DNA from: Papilionanthe hookeriana x Papilionanthe teres
Taxonomy: Eukaryota > Streptophyta > Magnoliopsida > Asparagales > Orchidaceae
Direction: 5' to 3'
Length of the DNA: 64,000 nt
Assembly: GCA_022702705.1 (NCBI GenBank)
Contig: CM040428.1
Location: forward strand, 54,429,198 to 54,493,197
The notes under the pieces are model-generated. The model was not told the DNA's origin and did not search any database. It worked only from the letters and a program-made list of their open reading frames with translations. Every line of letters begins with the position of its first letter. Positions within the stretch are counted from its first letter, which is position 1. The position numbers and the translations under genes are program-made. This document shows positions 12,601-23,900 of this stretch, in pieces.

Positions 12601-15600
12601 ATGTAAGGTGACATATTTGTAAAAAATGAAGTGTTAGACATGTAAATATATAGGAATTGAGTGTTATGTATGTAAATCTTTCTTTTTGTTTTTGTTGTTC
12701 TAACTTTCTCTTTTCAGATGCCACCTCTTCCTAATTTTCATGCTGCACCTCATTCATGATTTGTTTGATTCTCCTTTCATGTTTTCAGCCTAAGAATCTC
12801 TTTCTTAACAGCAGGGCTATGAAATTTCTATTCCTAAATGGTCTTTCATGCTCTTAAACACATTAATTTCTTCTGCATATATAATCCAGAAATTTCTAAC
12901 ACATTCAAAACCTCTACTGCCAAAATATTCTCTCATAAATTTTAGGGGCATGTACATACATAGCACACAATTCTAATGTATTTGCATATAACTTTCATAT
13001 TTTCACATATAGCACTTAAATCTTTAATATTACATAAAAAATAGCACTACAACATTACTACTTTTTACAATTAAAATACATCATTTCATGCATAAGATTA
13101 AAACATCAAAGTGTTATGTATGTAAATTTGAAAATTTTGGTGTGAGATATGTAAATACTTAAGAATTGTGTGCTACGTGTGTAAATTTCCCAAACTTTAT
13201 CTATACCACTAGCGCATCTGGTCCCAAAGCTCCACTTATCATGCTAGCTTCACACCGCTAGCACATTCGCTTATTCCACCTTGCAACTGACAATTCTTAG
13301 TTACTTTCCTTCCATTAACTTTATATTACAACATCACCACTTCTTTAGATTCAAAATCTAATTTTTCCTGGTCCTCTCTATTTGAATTCCACAATCTTCG
13401 GTATTTCTGTTTTTTCAACATAAACTATTTTTCTTGCTGGGCAAATGCTCAGCAGTTTGTTGAATATTAGAATGGGCATTTACATACATACCACACAATT
13501 CTTATGTATTTATATATCTAACACCTGCAATGTTCTATGGCGCAAAATGTTGGCCTTTAAAAGAGAAGCATTAAACAAAGTGTTGCTGAGACGAGAATGC
13601 TTAGGTGGATGAGTGGCTTGACACTTAGAGACAAAATGCGAAATGAATATATCCATGATAGGGTTGGTGTAGCTCTAGTGGTGGACAAGATTAGAGAGAG
13701 TCGTCTTAGATGGTTTGGTCACATTAAACGTCGACCATCTGATGATCCGGTTAAGAGAGATGTTTTAAATTCGACTTATGTTAAGAAAGGCACGGGTAGA
13801 TCTAAAAAGACTTGGGTATATTGTATAAAAATGATCCGAATCTATTAGAATTAAATGAAAGTGTGACACTCAACAGGATGCAATGGAGAAAAAGGATTCA
13901 TGTAACCAACCCCACTTAGTGGGATAAAGACTTGTTGTTGTATATATCTAACACCTAAGCTTTAATATTTAAATTTATAACACTCAAATATTTAGCCTCA
14001 CATAAAAAATACCACTTCTACTAACTTTTTAATAGTTAAATGCACCTTTTTATGCATATGTTTATAGCACAAAAGGTGTTGTAAATATAAATATCAAACT
14101 TTAGGTGTGAGATATAAAAATCCATAAGAATTATGTGGTACATATGTAAATTTCCCAAATTATAATGGTTCTACCTGGTGGTTTCATCCTCGGAACTTCT
14201 ATTGTTTCATGCTCCCGATTCGATTTCCTCATATGAAATCTGATTTTCCTGTTATTGCATATAGTTTTACTTATTTTTTTGTGACTTTAGGTGTTTTTGA
14301 GCATCAATTCGTAAAATTGCAGAACAGCATGCCATATGAATGATGTTCTTTGCAAGCATTAGGCGGTGTTTGTTATGCTATTTTTAAGCAGATTAACGTA
14401 AGAATTTAATGTAAATTCACCAAACACAAATTCAACACTCCTATATCTTACCATCGGCTAAATCCAGAAATTTCTTTGGCATGACGGTAATCTCAGATTT
14501 ATTAAATCTGATATCGACGTGGATTGAAGAGTGGCTTGCTGTGTATTTTCAAATCCTGGAAGCAAGTCCCAAATATGTGTTATGGATTTAATTGAATATA
14601 AATGAAATAATGCCAAACACAAATTTGGATTTAATATCACTGGATTTAATAAATCTGTGTTCATCGGATTTGTTAGTAAATCCTACTTAACTTAAATCCA
14701 AAATGCAGCCCAACACATAACAGTTGTTTTGTTAGAAACCTGATTTCTTATAGGATTCTAATTTTTGCTTCAAATTTATTTTTCTAGAGAAAAGTGAAGT
14801 TGTTATTAAGTTTTGCTTTATACTCTTTTTCCAAATTCTAATGTAGAATTACTTGACTTATGGCACTCGTATTTGATTAATAAAAACAGTGAATTTTTAT
14901 TATGATATTGATGTAAAATTTGGATTTTTGGAGTCATACAGCAATAAAGTGAAAGAAAGCTAAGATTTTATTGCTCTTTGTGAAATGAAAACTAACGATT
15001 CATTCTCTCGATTGAGCCTTTATTCTACTACTGGTTCAAGCTCAAGTAATTATGACTTTCTGAATTGATTATGTGGAAACAAGGGGGTCTTTTAGTTAAA
15101 CGACATCATTCACTACACTGAAGAAATTGGAAAATCTTATGGATTTTGTAGTTAATATTAATCTCTAGTTAGCAATGACCACATATTGGAATATATTTAA
15201 TGTTTTTCTGCCATTTTAAGTAATTTTCATTTTTGATTAAATGCATATACTGAATATTTCTTCATTATGGGAAAAAGTTTCTATCTGTTTTTTTTTTTTT
15301 TTTTTTTGCAGGCCTGTGATTGACTTCAATGAGGTAACTCTTCACTATCTAGAGTGCATCCATGTACATATGGACAACACCAGACCAAAGGTATCAGAAC
15401 ATAAAACAAAAGGAAGATTTACATTCGGACCTCTCATTTCCTTTGTATTTACATATCCAACACCTATACTTTAATTTTGCATACATGCCTCCTTACCTAT
15501 GTATGAAAAGATGTATTTTACTTTTTAGAAGTTATAATAGTGGTATTGTTTATGTGATATGAAAGATTTGGATGATATAAATGTAAAAAAAAAAAAAAAA

Positions 15601-16968
15601 TTAAAGCTTAGGTGCTAGATATGCAAATACATTGGAATTGGCTGGTATGTATGCAACTGTCCCGAAACAAAATTGTCACTTTCTTTCTCTGCCATCTGCT
15701 CTATTTTATTTCCTTGTACACCTTAAGCCCTTTCCCTTCAAACAAAGCAAAGAATTTACCTGCTTTGCTCTCTGCTGCAGGCAAATACAGTCATTGGAAC
15801 CGTAACCCCGCATCAGAATGATATGAAAGGATTCCAGACTCCTCTTACCAATCGAGTAAGCTTAGAGACCGTTTGGGATCATTTTTGTAATTTATTTTTA
15901 GTTTTAGTTTTTATTTTGTTTTGTTTATGTTTTGATTCGAATACAATATATTTTTAAGATTATTCGAAACACCTAAAAGTTGTTTCAACTGTTTTAAAAA
16001 ATATTTTAGTATGTTTTTAGAAATAAAAATTAAAATTATGTAAAAAACATATTCAACAAACTTTTTTTGTTTAAAAGGAAAACATTAGCTTGTATTTCCT
16101 TACATTAAAGTTGTTTAGATGGCTTATTTCAGACTCCAGGCATGAAATTTTCAGAAAATGAAATCCAAGAGATGGTCCTTGCTGTTTTCATGGAGCCAGC
16201 AAGCCTGTAAGTTCATGGAACATGCAAAATTCTGTAAATTACATTCTGTTTGTGTGAGAGAAACGTTCACTATTTTAAATGTAATTAGATAGAGAACTTC
16301 TATAAGATTTTTATAACAGTTGTTTCATCTTATTATAAGCTATATTACTGCATTAATTAGCCATAAAAAAATTGTAATTGAGCTTAAACTTCTATTAAAA
16401 ATGTCATGAAAATATTGTGCTTTTTTTTGTTAACATTCATTTATGTTAAAGCAATATTATGTTCTATCTATATGGAGTTGAAAGTTTATTTTTATATTAT
16501 GACATTTATGTTTTACATATCTAACACCTAAACTTCAATTTTTACTCATGTACCACCTTATCAATGTATGAAAATGTGTAGCGGTCGTATTTTTTCATGT
16601 TATATATGAAAGATTTGGGCGGTATAAATGTAAGAAACTAAAGTTTTGGTGTTAGATACGTGAATACTTAGTAATTTAGTGGCATGCATGATATTATCCC
16701 TATTGATGTGAGGTAATTTGGACTGCAGCATGCGCGAACAGGGATTGCACACGGATGAAGTCGCCCGGAGGCTCGATTTGCCGCGAGACCAGATCAAGTT
16801 TGTATTTTGCATTCCCCTAAGATTTCAAAATCAGATCTTTGTGGCCTCTAATTTGCTGATAGTATGAGGGTTTTATTGCGCAGGAATGCTATTGCATATC
16901 ACACTGATATTGGTAATCTATACTCTACAATTGATGATTTTCATCACAAGTCCACGGCGAATGGGTGA
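9663..16968 (+). CDS. RPA2: Replication protein A 32 kDa subunit (RPA2), complete
   Basis: There are ten exons: 9663-9761, 9868-9978, 10061-10158, 10233-10274, 10360-10437, 15312-15390, 15781-15855, 16133-16206, 16729-16797 and 16884-16968. They total 810 nt (269 aa), the usual family length. RPA2 is the middle subunit of the heterotrimer that coats single-stranded DNA in nuclear replication, repair and recombination. The N-terminus MSSAQYDGGASLFSGGGF with MPSQATQ is the plant form of the phosphorylated tail. The OB fold (about residues 60-165) shows LPLTVKQI, VDGVDATN-VKLLGI, TFSLDDG, INVNRW and GMYVTIRGSLKGFQGKRQ. The C-terminal winged helix (about 200-265) that binds repair partners shows ENEIQEMVLAVF, GLHTDEVARRL and NAIAYHTDIGNLYSTIDDFH. 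Start choice: the ATG at 9663 gives the canonical N-terminus. No break is seen. Intron 5 (4.9 kb) carries most of the mobile elements. Confidence 0.95.
10503..10755 (+). mobile_element. Fold-back MITE copy 7 (RPA2 intron 5, 65 bp after the donor)
   Basis: The ends are GGAAGATTTACATACACACC and ATGCATGCAAATTTCCC. Imperfect 9-bp flanks TAATTTCTT (10494-10502) and TAATTTGTC (10756-10764) match at 7 of 9. It belongs to the subfamily with the inner words TTTATGACACCAAGG and AAACTTTGGGTGT. Confidence 0.78.
11041..11265 (+). mobile_element. Fold-back MITE copy 8 (RPA2 intron 5)
   Basis: A full-length copy with CACCCAATTCCTATATATTT at the left and GAATTGAGTAGAATGTCTGT then AAATCTTCC at the right. Forward orientation. 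Confidence 0.75.
12459..12682 (+). mobile_element. Fold-back MITE copy 9 (RPA2 intron 5)
   Basis: The left arm is AATTCATATGTATTTACATA and the right arm ends GTGTTATGTATGTAAATCTT. The centre has the forward words TATCATACCAAATC and AAGGTGACATA. Confidence 0.72.
12945..13190 (+). mobile_element. Fold-back MITE copy 10 (RPA2 intron 5)
   Basis: It starts GGGGCATGTACATACATAGC and ends GTGTGTAAATTTCC. It belongs to the same subfamily as copies 7 and 11 (the ATCAAAGTGTT type). Confidence 0.72.
13474..14156 (+). mobile_element. Fold-back MITE copy 11, split by a LINE insertion
   Basis: The left arm (13474-13526, GGGCATTTACATACATACC onward) and the remainder (13957-14156, ending CATATGTAAATTTCCC) join into one normal copy once the LINE fragment and its duplicated 16 bp are removed. 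Confidence 0.85.
13527..13940 (+). mobile_element. 5'-truncated RTE-type LINE fragment nested in MITE copy 11
   Basis: It encodes the last part of the LINE protein (RMLRWMSGLTLRDKMRNEYI, then RLRWFGHIKRRPSDDPVKR). It ends with CCCCACTTAGTGGGATAAAG and a short TTG tail, the 3' end typical of plant RTE elements. Perfect 16-bp flanks TATATATCTAACACCT lie at 13511-13526 and 13941-13956. It is non-functional because the polymerase is missing. Confidence 0.88.
14364..14722. mobile_element. Possible decayed Harbinger-like MITE in RPA2 intron 5
   Basis: After a TTA the sequence reads GGCGGTGTTTGTTATGC, and near 14705 it reads GCAGCCCAACACATAAC. These are weak inverted ends of the GTGTTTG type. Internal words AGATTTATTAAATCT and GGATTTAATAAATCTG recur in inverted order. 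This is suggestive only. Confidence 0.3.
15412..15663 (-). mobile_element. Fold-back MITE copy 12 filling RPA2 intron 6
   Basis: This 252-bp element starts GGAAGATTTACATTCGGACC and ends TATGCAACTGTCCC. Its 9-bp flanks are AAAACAAAA (15403-15411) and GAAACAAAA (15664-15672), with one mismatch. It begins 21 bases after the end of exon 6 and makes up about two thirds of the 390-bp intron. Reverse orientation. Confidence 0.86.
16501..16700 (-). mobile_element. Fold-back MITE copy 13 beside the RPA2 exon 9 acceptor
   Basis: The words TTTACATATCTAACACC at the left and GTGTTAGATACGTGAATACT at the right mark a reverse-oriented copy with a shortened left tip. It ends about 28 bases before exon 9. Confidence 0.65.
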
Positions 16969-17173
16969 AATTGCATGCTGAACCTTTGCTCCAGAGCTTT
17001 CTGTCATTTTGATGATTCTGCTGTCTTATTTTGTAAGTTTGTTTTCCCCCTCTTTCAGAGCTTCTTGTTCCTTTTGCAGGCAACAATAATATTGTGATAA
17101 GCTATTTCATTGATGAAATTGATGGGTTAATGTGATCCGTGTTTTATCCTTCAATTGGCTCTATTTGTATTTT

Positions 17174-17900
17174 GGGGCATTAACACACATACCACCCAAT
17201 TCCTATGTATTTACATATATAATTCCCAGATTTTATTTCTTACAATTATACCATCCAACTCTTTCATATCACATCAAAATACTACAATTTTAAATTTTGG
17301 AAAAGCGAAGTACACCTTTTCAATTTGGCTTGAAGATCGTTAATGGCTTGAAAATTGATTTGAATTTTGGCTCGGAACGAGATTAGATCAAAAGAAACTA
17401 GTCGAGCTACGGGTGAAAATTTTATATTTATTTTTTTTTTTAGCCGATTTAGAGACGAGAAACGAGCCGATCCTGGCTCAGCTCAAAATTAGATTGTTAA
17501 CCTTCCTACTAATGTTGGGCTGTGAATTCAATAAATTCAGCTCAAAGATTGTTAATTGCTTTAAAATTGATTTGAATGTTAGGCTTGAATCGAGTTTGGA
17601 TCGAAATAAACGAGCCAAGATATGAGCCAAATTTTTTAATCAAATTTTATTAAGCAGATTTGAGCCGGCCCGAGCTTTGCTCGAAATTGGGTCGTTAACA
17701 GCCCTATTAAGTTGCATGAGGCATTTACATACCTATAACCCAATTCTTTTGTATTTACATATCTAACACCTAAATTGAAGTGTAGGTGTTGGATATCTGA
17801 ATGCATATGAATTGATAGGTAAGTATGCAAAATGTAAAAATTAATGTTTAGCTATTTGGATATGGAAATACATATTTAGTGTTATGTATGTAAATCTTCC
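17174..17900 (+). mobile_element. Fold-back MITE copies 14a and 14b flanking an hAT-like remnant
   Basis: A normal left half (GGGGCATTAACACACATACC onward) stops near 17322. An unrelated block follows with GAACGAGATTAG, ACGAGCCGATC and the end GTTAACAGCCCTA. A rearranged MITE copy then runs from about 17718 to GTATGTAAATCTTCC at 17900. This could be one element split by the hAT-like repeat, or two. Confidence 0.5.
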
Positions 17901-17914
17901 TCTCTTATGTGATG

Positions 17915-17917
<3 letters not shown>

Positions 17918-17956
<39 letters not shown>
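17918..17956. repeat. Poly(A) tract
   Basis: About 39 A residues in a row just after MITE copy 14b. Confidence 0.9.
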
Positions 17957-17958
<2 letters not shown>

Positions 17959-18716
17959 AATGCATCTAACCGCAAATACATTAAAAATTAAAAAAAATCT
18001 GCAAAATTTTGAGGATACTATCGAAGGATTTCAATTAAGATCTGTCACGTGTAGAGGTAGTCCCACTCATGTATTAAATTAGGATTTTGTTCGTACATTT
18101 GACACTCTAATTGGAGTTCTGATGTAAAACTGCATCAGTATGATTCTCAATATTATTTAAAATTGTGTAATTTACATACATACCAAATAATTTTTATATA
18201 TTTTACACTTACCATAACATATTGGCATTGAGTGACATAAATATGAGAATTTCTGTTATAATAAAAATAGATAAGAATTATATGTTATCTATGTAATTGT
18301 CCCTTTAAAATTTTAGAATTTATTTAAGTAGGAAGTGGGTAAATTTAAAAACAAAAGAGAATATATAATTTAAAATTTAAAATTCTATTAAAATTCAAAA
18401 AAAAAAAAAAAAAAATTGTTACAGCTTAAGGATGTGACTTTGACATCTACTTAAATTTTCATTTAAATTTGTTTTATTTTAACTTTTTAGTGAAACTAAA
18501 TTAATTAATTTTTAATTTATATGAAAGATTCAATCACTTTAACGGCTTTGATTTTTTTTCTTTCTAATTTAAATTTTAATTTGCTGACAATTAAATATAT
18601 TAAAAAAAGTATATTATCCACTTAAAAAAAAAAAATGAAATTAATTTTTATTATTGCTACATTTATACACGAAGTTGAAAGTTAATATTGGGCTGTCATA
18701 AAAATTCCGTAATATA

Positions 18717-19215
18717 NNNNNNNNNNNNNNNNNNNNNNNNNNNNNNNNNNNNNNNNNNNNNNNNNNNNNNNNNNNNNNNNNNNNNNNNNNNNNNNNNNNN
18801 NNNNNNNNNNNNNNNNNNNNNNNNNNNNNNNNNNNNNNNNNNNNNNNNNNNNNNNNNNNNNNNNNNNNNNNNNNNNNNNNNNNNNNNNNNNNNNNNNNNN
18901 NNNNNNNNNNNNNNNNNNNNNNNNNNNNNNNNNNNNNNNNNNNNNNNNNNNNNNNNNNNNNNNNNNNNNNNNNNNNNNNNNNNNNNNNNNNNNNNNNNNN
19001 NNNNNNNNNNNNNNNNNNNNNNNNNNNNNNNNNNNNNNNNNNNNNNNNNNNNNNNNNNNNNNNNNNNNNNNNNNNNNNNNNNNNNNNNNNNNNNNNNNNN
19101 NNNNNNNNNNNNNNNNNNNNNNNNNNNNNNNNNNNNNNNNNNNNNNNNNNNNNNNNNNNNNNNNNNNNNNNNNNNNNNNNNNNNNNNNNNNNNNNNNNNN
19201 NNNNNNNNNNNNNNN
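18717..19215. other. Assembly gap (499 N)
   Basis: A run of Ns. Any open frame across it is meaningless. The sequence on the two sides differs in character, so the true gap size may differ. Confidence 1.
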
Positions 19216-19319
19216 TGACATCGTCAAGGCACCTAAAGGTTCATCAAATGTCATATAATCGAATGAAGCTCTCTAGACCATCTGGTCAAAGTGATTCATA
19301 TTTATGCATTAATTGCACA

Positions 19320-19760
19320 CATAACACTATAAATAGAGCTCCACTCTTCTCATGAGGGTAGCTCGAGGCTTGAGAAAGAACTTGAAGCTTTGAGAATGAG
19401 TTGAAGTACAATACCATCTATGTCATCGTCGATCGTCATCAGCCGCCGTCAACCACCGCCGCCAACCGCTGTCGACTATCACAGACCGTCGTGGACCACC
19501 TTCAACTGCCGTTAACCACTACTAGCCGTCGTCGACACCCGTCAATCGCTGTTGACTGAAGTCGACCACCATCGACCGCAGTCGGGCATTATTGTCGCTG
19601 TCAACCACTACCCACCGTCGTTGATCATCGCTGACCACCTTGGATCACCACCAATCAATGTCGAGAGCCACCGACTGGACGCCGTCAGTCGACATTGTAA
19701 CTTGGACAACCTATTAATCATTTCCCGTCTATGGGACAAAGGGTCCCTATAACTATCAAC
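19320..19760 (+). other. Possible LTR or leader fragment with a CCGTCG-type triplet tract
   Basis: CACTATAAATAGAGCTCC (about 19325) is a strong TATA-like start. It is followed 100 bp later by a stretch (about 19425-19690) built from loose variants of CCGTCGACCACC and GTCAACCGCTG. A TATA box followed by a structured leader resembles LTR retrotransposons, but no partner LTR or protein is visible, possibly because of the gap. Confidence 0.35.
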
Positions 19761-19944
19761 ATATAATGGATTTTTACAATTGGCCCAGACTCCCCGTGGT
19801 TTTTGGCCTTTCACGATTTTTCCACATAAAAACTTATGGTGTCATTATTAGTTGTTTTTTTTTTATTTAAACGTGCTAAATTCTCGTGCAATGATAAGAC
19901 GATAATTCAATATTCTACGGTCATAAATTTTCTACTACGCATCA

Positions 19945-20062
19945 CACATCACATAAAAAAAGTGTCATTTTAACTTTTAAAAATTGAATACACCTTTCGT
20001 GTATAGATAAGAAGGTATGTATAAAAAAAAACTTTACTTAGTTAAATACATGTGAATCATCC
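19945..20062 (+). mobile_element. Fold-back MITE remnant 16
   Basis: Only the middle is recognisable: CACATAAAAAAAGTGTCATT, AATTGAATACACCTTTCGTG and ATACATGTGAATCATCCTT. Both tips are decayed. Confidence 0.45.
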
Positions 20063-20399
20063 TTATTTACCTATCAACCTTATAAAATTACGTCCAATTA
20101 TAATAGTGAAGCCAAATTGGGGGTGCTATATTAAAATATCTATTAGGCTTAAGTAATTTCATCAAGCTGATATTGTCAGACTATGTAATATAATTATTTA
20201 TATGGCTCTTAAAATATAAATAATTAAGGCGGCGTTATTAAAACAAAATAATCATACAAAATTACGGCTACAAAAGTCTTTGTTATACATTGTAATTTTA
20301 TCATTTTAATATTTTTCAACTTTAATGAAGAATAATTCTGTCGATGTTTTTGGTTTAATTTGTAAATTTTTCAGTTTTACAAAAAATTTTTACATCTCG

Positions 20400-20735
20400 C
20401 ACGTAGAGCTACGTGTAGAATTCAGAATCACGTTACTGCACGCGGACGCGTGTCGAAAAAAAGAATAACACTGAGGAATATTCCTCACGTGTTATGCAAT
20501 GTGTATATCAGTGTGTCTATCCATGTATTATTTACGTGTTATTGTGTTATTATAACACTCGAATAACATACAATAACACTGAATAACAATACGAATAACA
20601 TACGTAATAATAGCGTAATAAATATTTCGCTATGTTATTATAATGAATGTTATTTTTTTGTCACGCACGCTTACGTGATGTTATTTTACGTGGCTTGCCG
20701 CATGTAGAACTTCACGTGCGTAATTGTGTTAAATA
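20400..20735. promoter_or_regulatory. ACGTG-rich and AATAACA-rich block upstream of the CRK gene
   Basis: Six ACGTG cores occur in about 310 bases (near 20411, 20487, 20534, 20673, 20688 and 20714; the last is CACGTG). AATAACA or its complement recurs at least six times at 20460-20640, giving local fold-backs such as GTGTTATTATAACAC. ACGTG is the core of ABRE and G-box elements bound by bZIP and bHLH factors. The block may equally be a small mobile element. It lies about 250-580 bp before the CRK start codon. Confidence 0.4.
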
Positions 20736-20981
20736 ATTAATATAATATTTAAAATTTAAATTTTATTTGTGTAAATATGAAAAGTCGAGGGTGAGGTATG
20801 TAAAACATACGAAATTGGCTGCTACCAAAAAAAAAAATTGTACTGGTTTTTGGCGCTAAGGCCATCTTCTCTCAGTTGCAGCATGTGACGATTCTCTTAC
20901 TCTCTCTCTCTCTACGGCTTCCTTCTCGCCGCTAGGTTGCGTCAACTCCGCCGGCGAGCAGCGGCCGGTAACGGTAGAATA

Positions 20982-23900
20982 ATGTATGGCCGATTCAGTA
21001 CTGAAACAGTTCTGATTCCCTTTTCCTTCCTTCTCGCCGTATCGATTCCGATCAGCGCCGACCCCCAAATCAATCTGCTCAACCTTGGCTGCAGCAACTA
21101 CAACGCCACGAATCCCTCAGTCTTTATTGCCAATCTCAACGCTACTATCTCGGACCTGTTATCCCAGATCTCCGCCGCAGATGGTGGGGGAGCTCTCTCC
21201 GCAACGGCGGGGAGCGCTCGCTCCGACTCGCCGGTGTACGCCCTCGCTTTCTGCCGGGGCTACCTTTCCCGTGGCGATTGTCTCAGTTGTATATCCTCGG
21301 CTGCGGCCCGATTGCGGACCTGTGGTTCGGGAACCGGCGGCCGTGTCATCTACGACGGCTGTAACCTGCGGTACGAGAGCGCGCCGTTCTATGAGCAGGG
21401 CACGCTCCCCGGAAACGTTCCTGTATGCGTCAACGGGACAGTTTCCACGGGTGGGTTCGCCGCTGCGGCGGAAGGGTTGCTGCAGGATCTGAGCTCGGCG
21501 ACTCCAAATATTGCAGGGTATTTCGTAGATGATATTAGAGGGGGAGTCTATGCTGTGGCGCAGTGTGCACCGACGGTGAGCAAGTCGGTCTGCGCGGATT
21601 GCCTGCAGGTGGCTTACAAGAACATAAAGGGATGCTTGCCGTCGAGCCAAGGGCGGGCCATAGATGCTGGTTGCTTCATGAGGTATTCTGGGAATTCTTT
21701 TTTCTCCGTAAACAGTACTGTGGATCTTGCCGCGTTGTTGGGCTCGGGTAATTGATTGAACTTTGGATTTTGTATTTTTTTTTAATTTTATGGAATTGAT
21801 GTGGTTTGACTTGCTTGTGTTTGTTGAAATGTGGAGTAGGGCATAAGAGGGCGAAGAAAACTGCTATTATCGTCGGTGTGGCCGGGGTTTGCGCACTGTT
21901 GCTTCTGAGTCTTGTGTTATTATTGGTCTGGGTAAGAAGGAAAAGGCCACAGGAGCCTTGGAGAGGTAAATTTAGCTATTATAGTTCCTATTTTCTTACA
22001 AGCTCTCATTTGCTTTGCATTTTTCTAAAATTTGGAAGTTTAGAATACTATTGAGTTTTTAGAGCTGCATTCAAGCTCTTGAAAAATGTTTCATTGAAGT
22101 ATGTGATGGTCCTCAATCTTCCCTATGAAATGATGATGAAAGATTTACATACATTCCACTAAATTCCTATGTATTTACATATCTAACTCAAAATTCTATT
22201 TTTTTCTACATACCATCTTAAGTGTGCATGAAAATGTGTATTTCACTTTTTAAAAGTTAAAATTATAAAAAATTTTGGTGGTATAAATGTAAAAAAGTAA
22301 AGTTTAGGTGTAAGATATGTAACTACATGGGAATTGATGTTATTGTGTGGAGCCGAAGCACAATAGAGAACTTGACAAATATGCGCCAGCTTATGGGCGC
22401 ATATCTCCCATCACATGGCGTAGCATAATAGGGTCGACACATATGTGCTGGCCATTTGGCGCCTATGAACCCACAATGGGGCGCATGTGTAGGAGCCGGA
22501 GCGCCTTGGGCACACTTTTCTGCTTCCTGAGAGCTTTGTGCTTAAGCACAAAGTCTGGGTGCCTAAGCGTCAGGAGCGGTTGACTTCACGATTTCGGTTT
22601 TTAGTCTCGATTTTGAGCAGGTTTCGTGAGGTCTTAGTTTTCCTTCATTATGTATTCTTCAAGGAGCATCTCGGTGAAGGAGAAAAGTGTCGAAGAGATG
22701 AATTTCAGTGTTTCAACGTGATTTTTGTGCGAATTGGAGAGGAAATATTGTGAAGCTTGTCCTATAAGTTTATTTGTTTAGTGATAACTTTTGTGAGTTC
22801 TTTGTAAATATTTTTTGAATTTTATGGTAGAATTTCTGGTGGTGTGGTTTCGTGGTTTTTTCCCATTCTTAGGTTTTTTCGCTTAAATTCTTGTGTGCTT
22901 TTCTGGTTTCTTTGATTGTGCTCTTTCCCAGAGTTTGTTCCGATTTTCTCGCATTGGTGTGATCCCGTTATTCCGTGGTGTTGTTTAGTTGATCCTAAGC
23001 TCTGGTAAAGTTGGGAATTGCTCTTGTATTTCCTTATCAAATTATCATTAGAGCGGGTTATGATTTGAATGCGAGCAATGGACAAAGAAGCAAGGTTCAA
23101 GGTAGAGAAGTTCAATGAGACGAACTTCGCTTTCTACTGTATAAAAAAAAATATTTGCAACTACAAAGAACCACAAGGAAGTCATAGTCTATGTCTATGG
23201 AGGAATGAGAAGTGTTAGATCGAACGATATTATGTTTGATCAAGTTGTCAATTTCTTCATCTGTTTCATTCAACATTGAGAATGAGAAAACTATGGTGGA
23301 TCTCATGGAGACACTGGTCAGGATGTACTAACTACATTCTGCTTCCAATGAATTTTTTATGATGAAGTTATTTAACATGAAGATGGCGGAAGACGGTTAA
23401 GTGGTAGAGCATCTCAATAACATCAAAACTGTGACGAGTTAGTTGTGTTATGTGGGGATCAAGTTTAATGATGTGGTCAGAGTACTGGTGATATTATCTT
23501 CATTTCCGGATTGCTGGGATGATTTGATAACGACGGTGAGTAATTGTTTAGGAACTTCAAAGTTGAATTTCGTTTGCGTCGTGGGTCTGATGTTGATGTC
23601 AGAAAAGCAGTGAATGGTGAATCTTCAGATTCTGCATTGAATGTTGATAACATAGGAAGGAATATGGGCATGAACACAGATAGCGGCAGATCCAAATCCA
23701 AGAAAGAAAAGTCCAAGTCAAACAGAGGAGAATGTTGAAGCTGCGGTAAGAAAAGACATTTCTATAAGGACTGCAGAGCTCTAAGGAAAGTTGGTGGTGG
23801 AGGACAGGAAAGTAGTTACTTTACTAATGTCTTCATCAGAAAAATCCAAAGTGAATCCCTAGTATGTACTAAATCCTGGATAGTGGATTCAAGTGTCTCT

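Larger units (their letters stand above)
16969..18716. other. Intergenic region downstream of RPA2, up to the gap
   Basis: No gene is seen. It contains a left MITE half at 17174-17322, an hAT-like repeat ending CGTTAACAGCCCTA near 17707, another MITE remnant at 17718-17900, a poly(A) tract at about 17918-17956, and a decayed MITE at about 18164-18303. The last 350 bp are very AT-rich. Confidence 0.6.

Noticed and set aside
18682..19254. Long open frames on both strands across the N run
   Set aside because: They consist almost wholly of undetermined bases.
19552..19814. Frames in the CCGTCG triplet tract
   Set aside because: The low-complexity tract gives chance frames in all directions.
21085..21650. 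Overlapping frames in both strands of CRK exon 1
   Set aside because: Shadows of the GC-rich coding exon; no independent domain.
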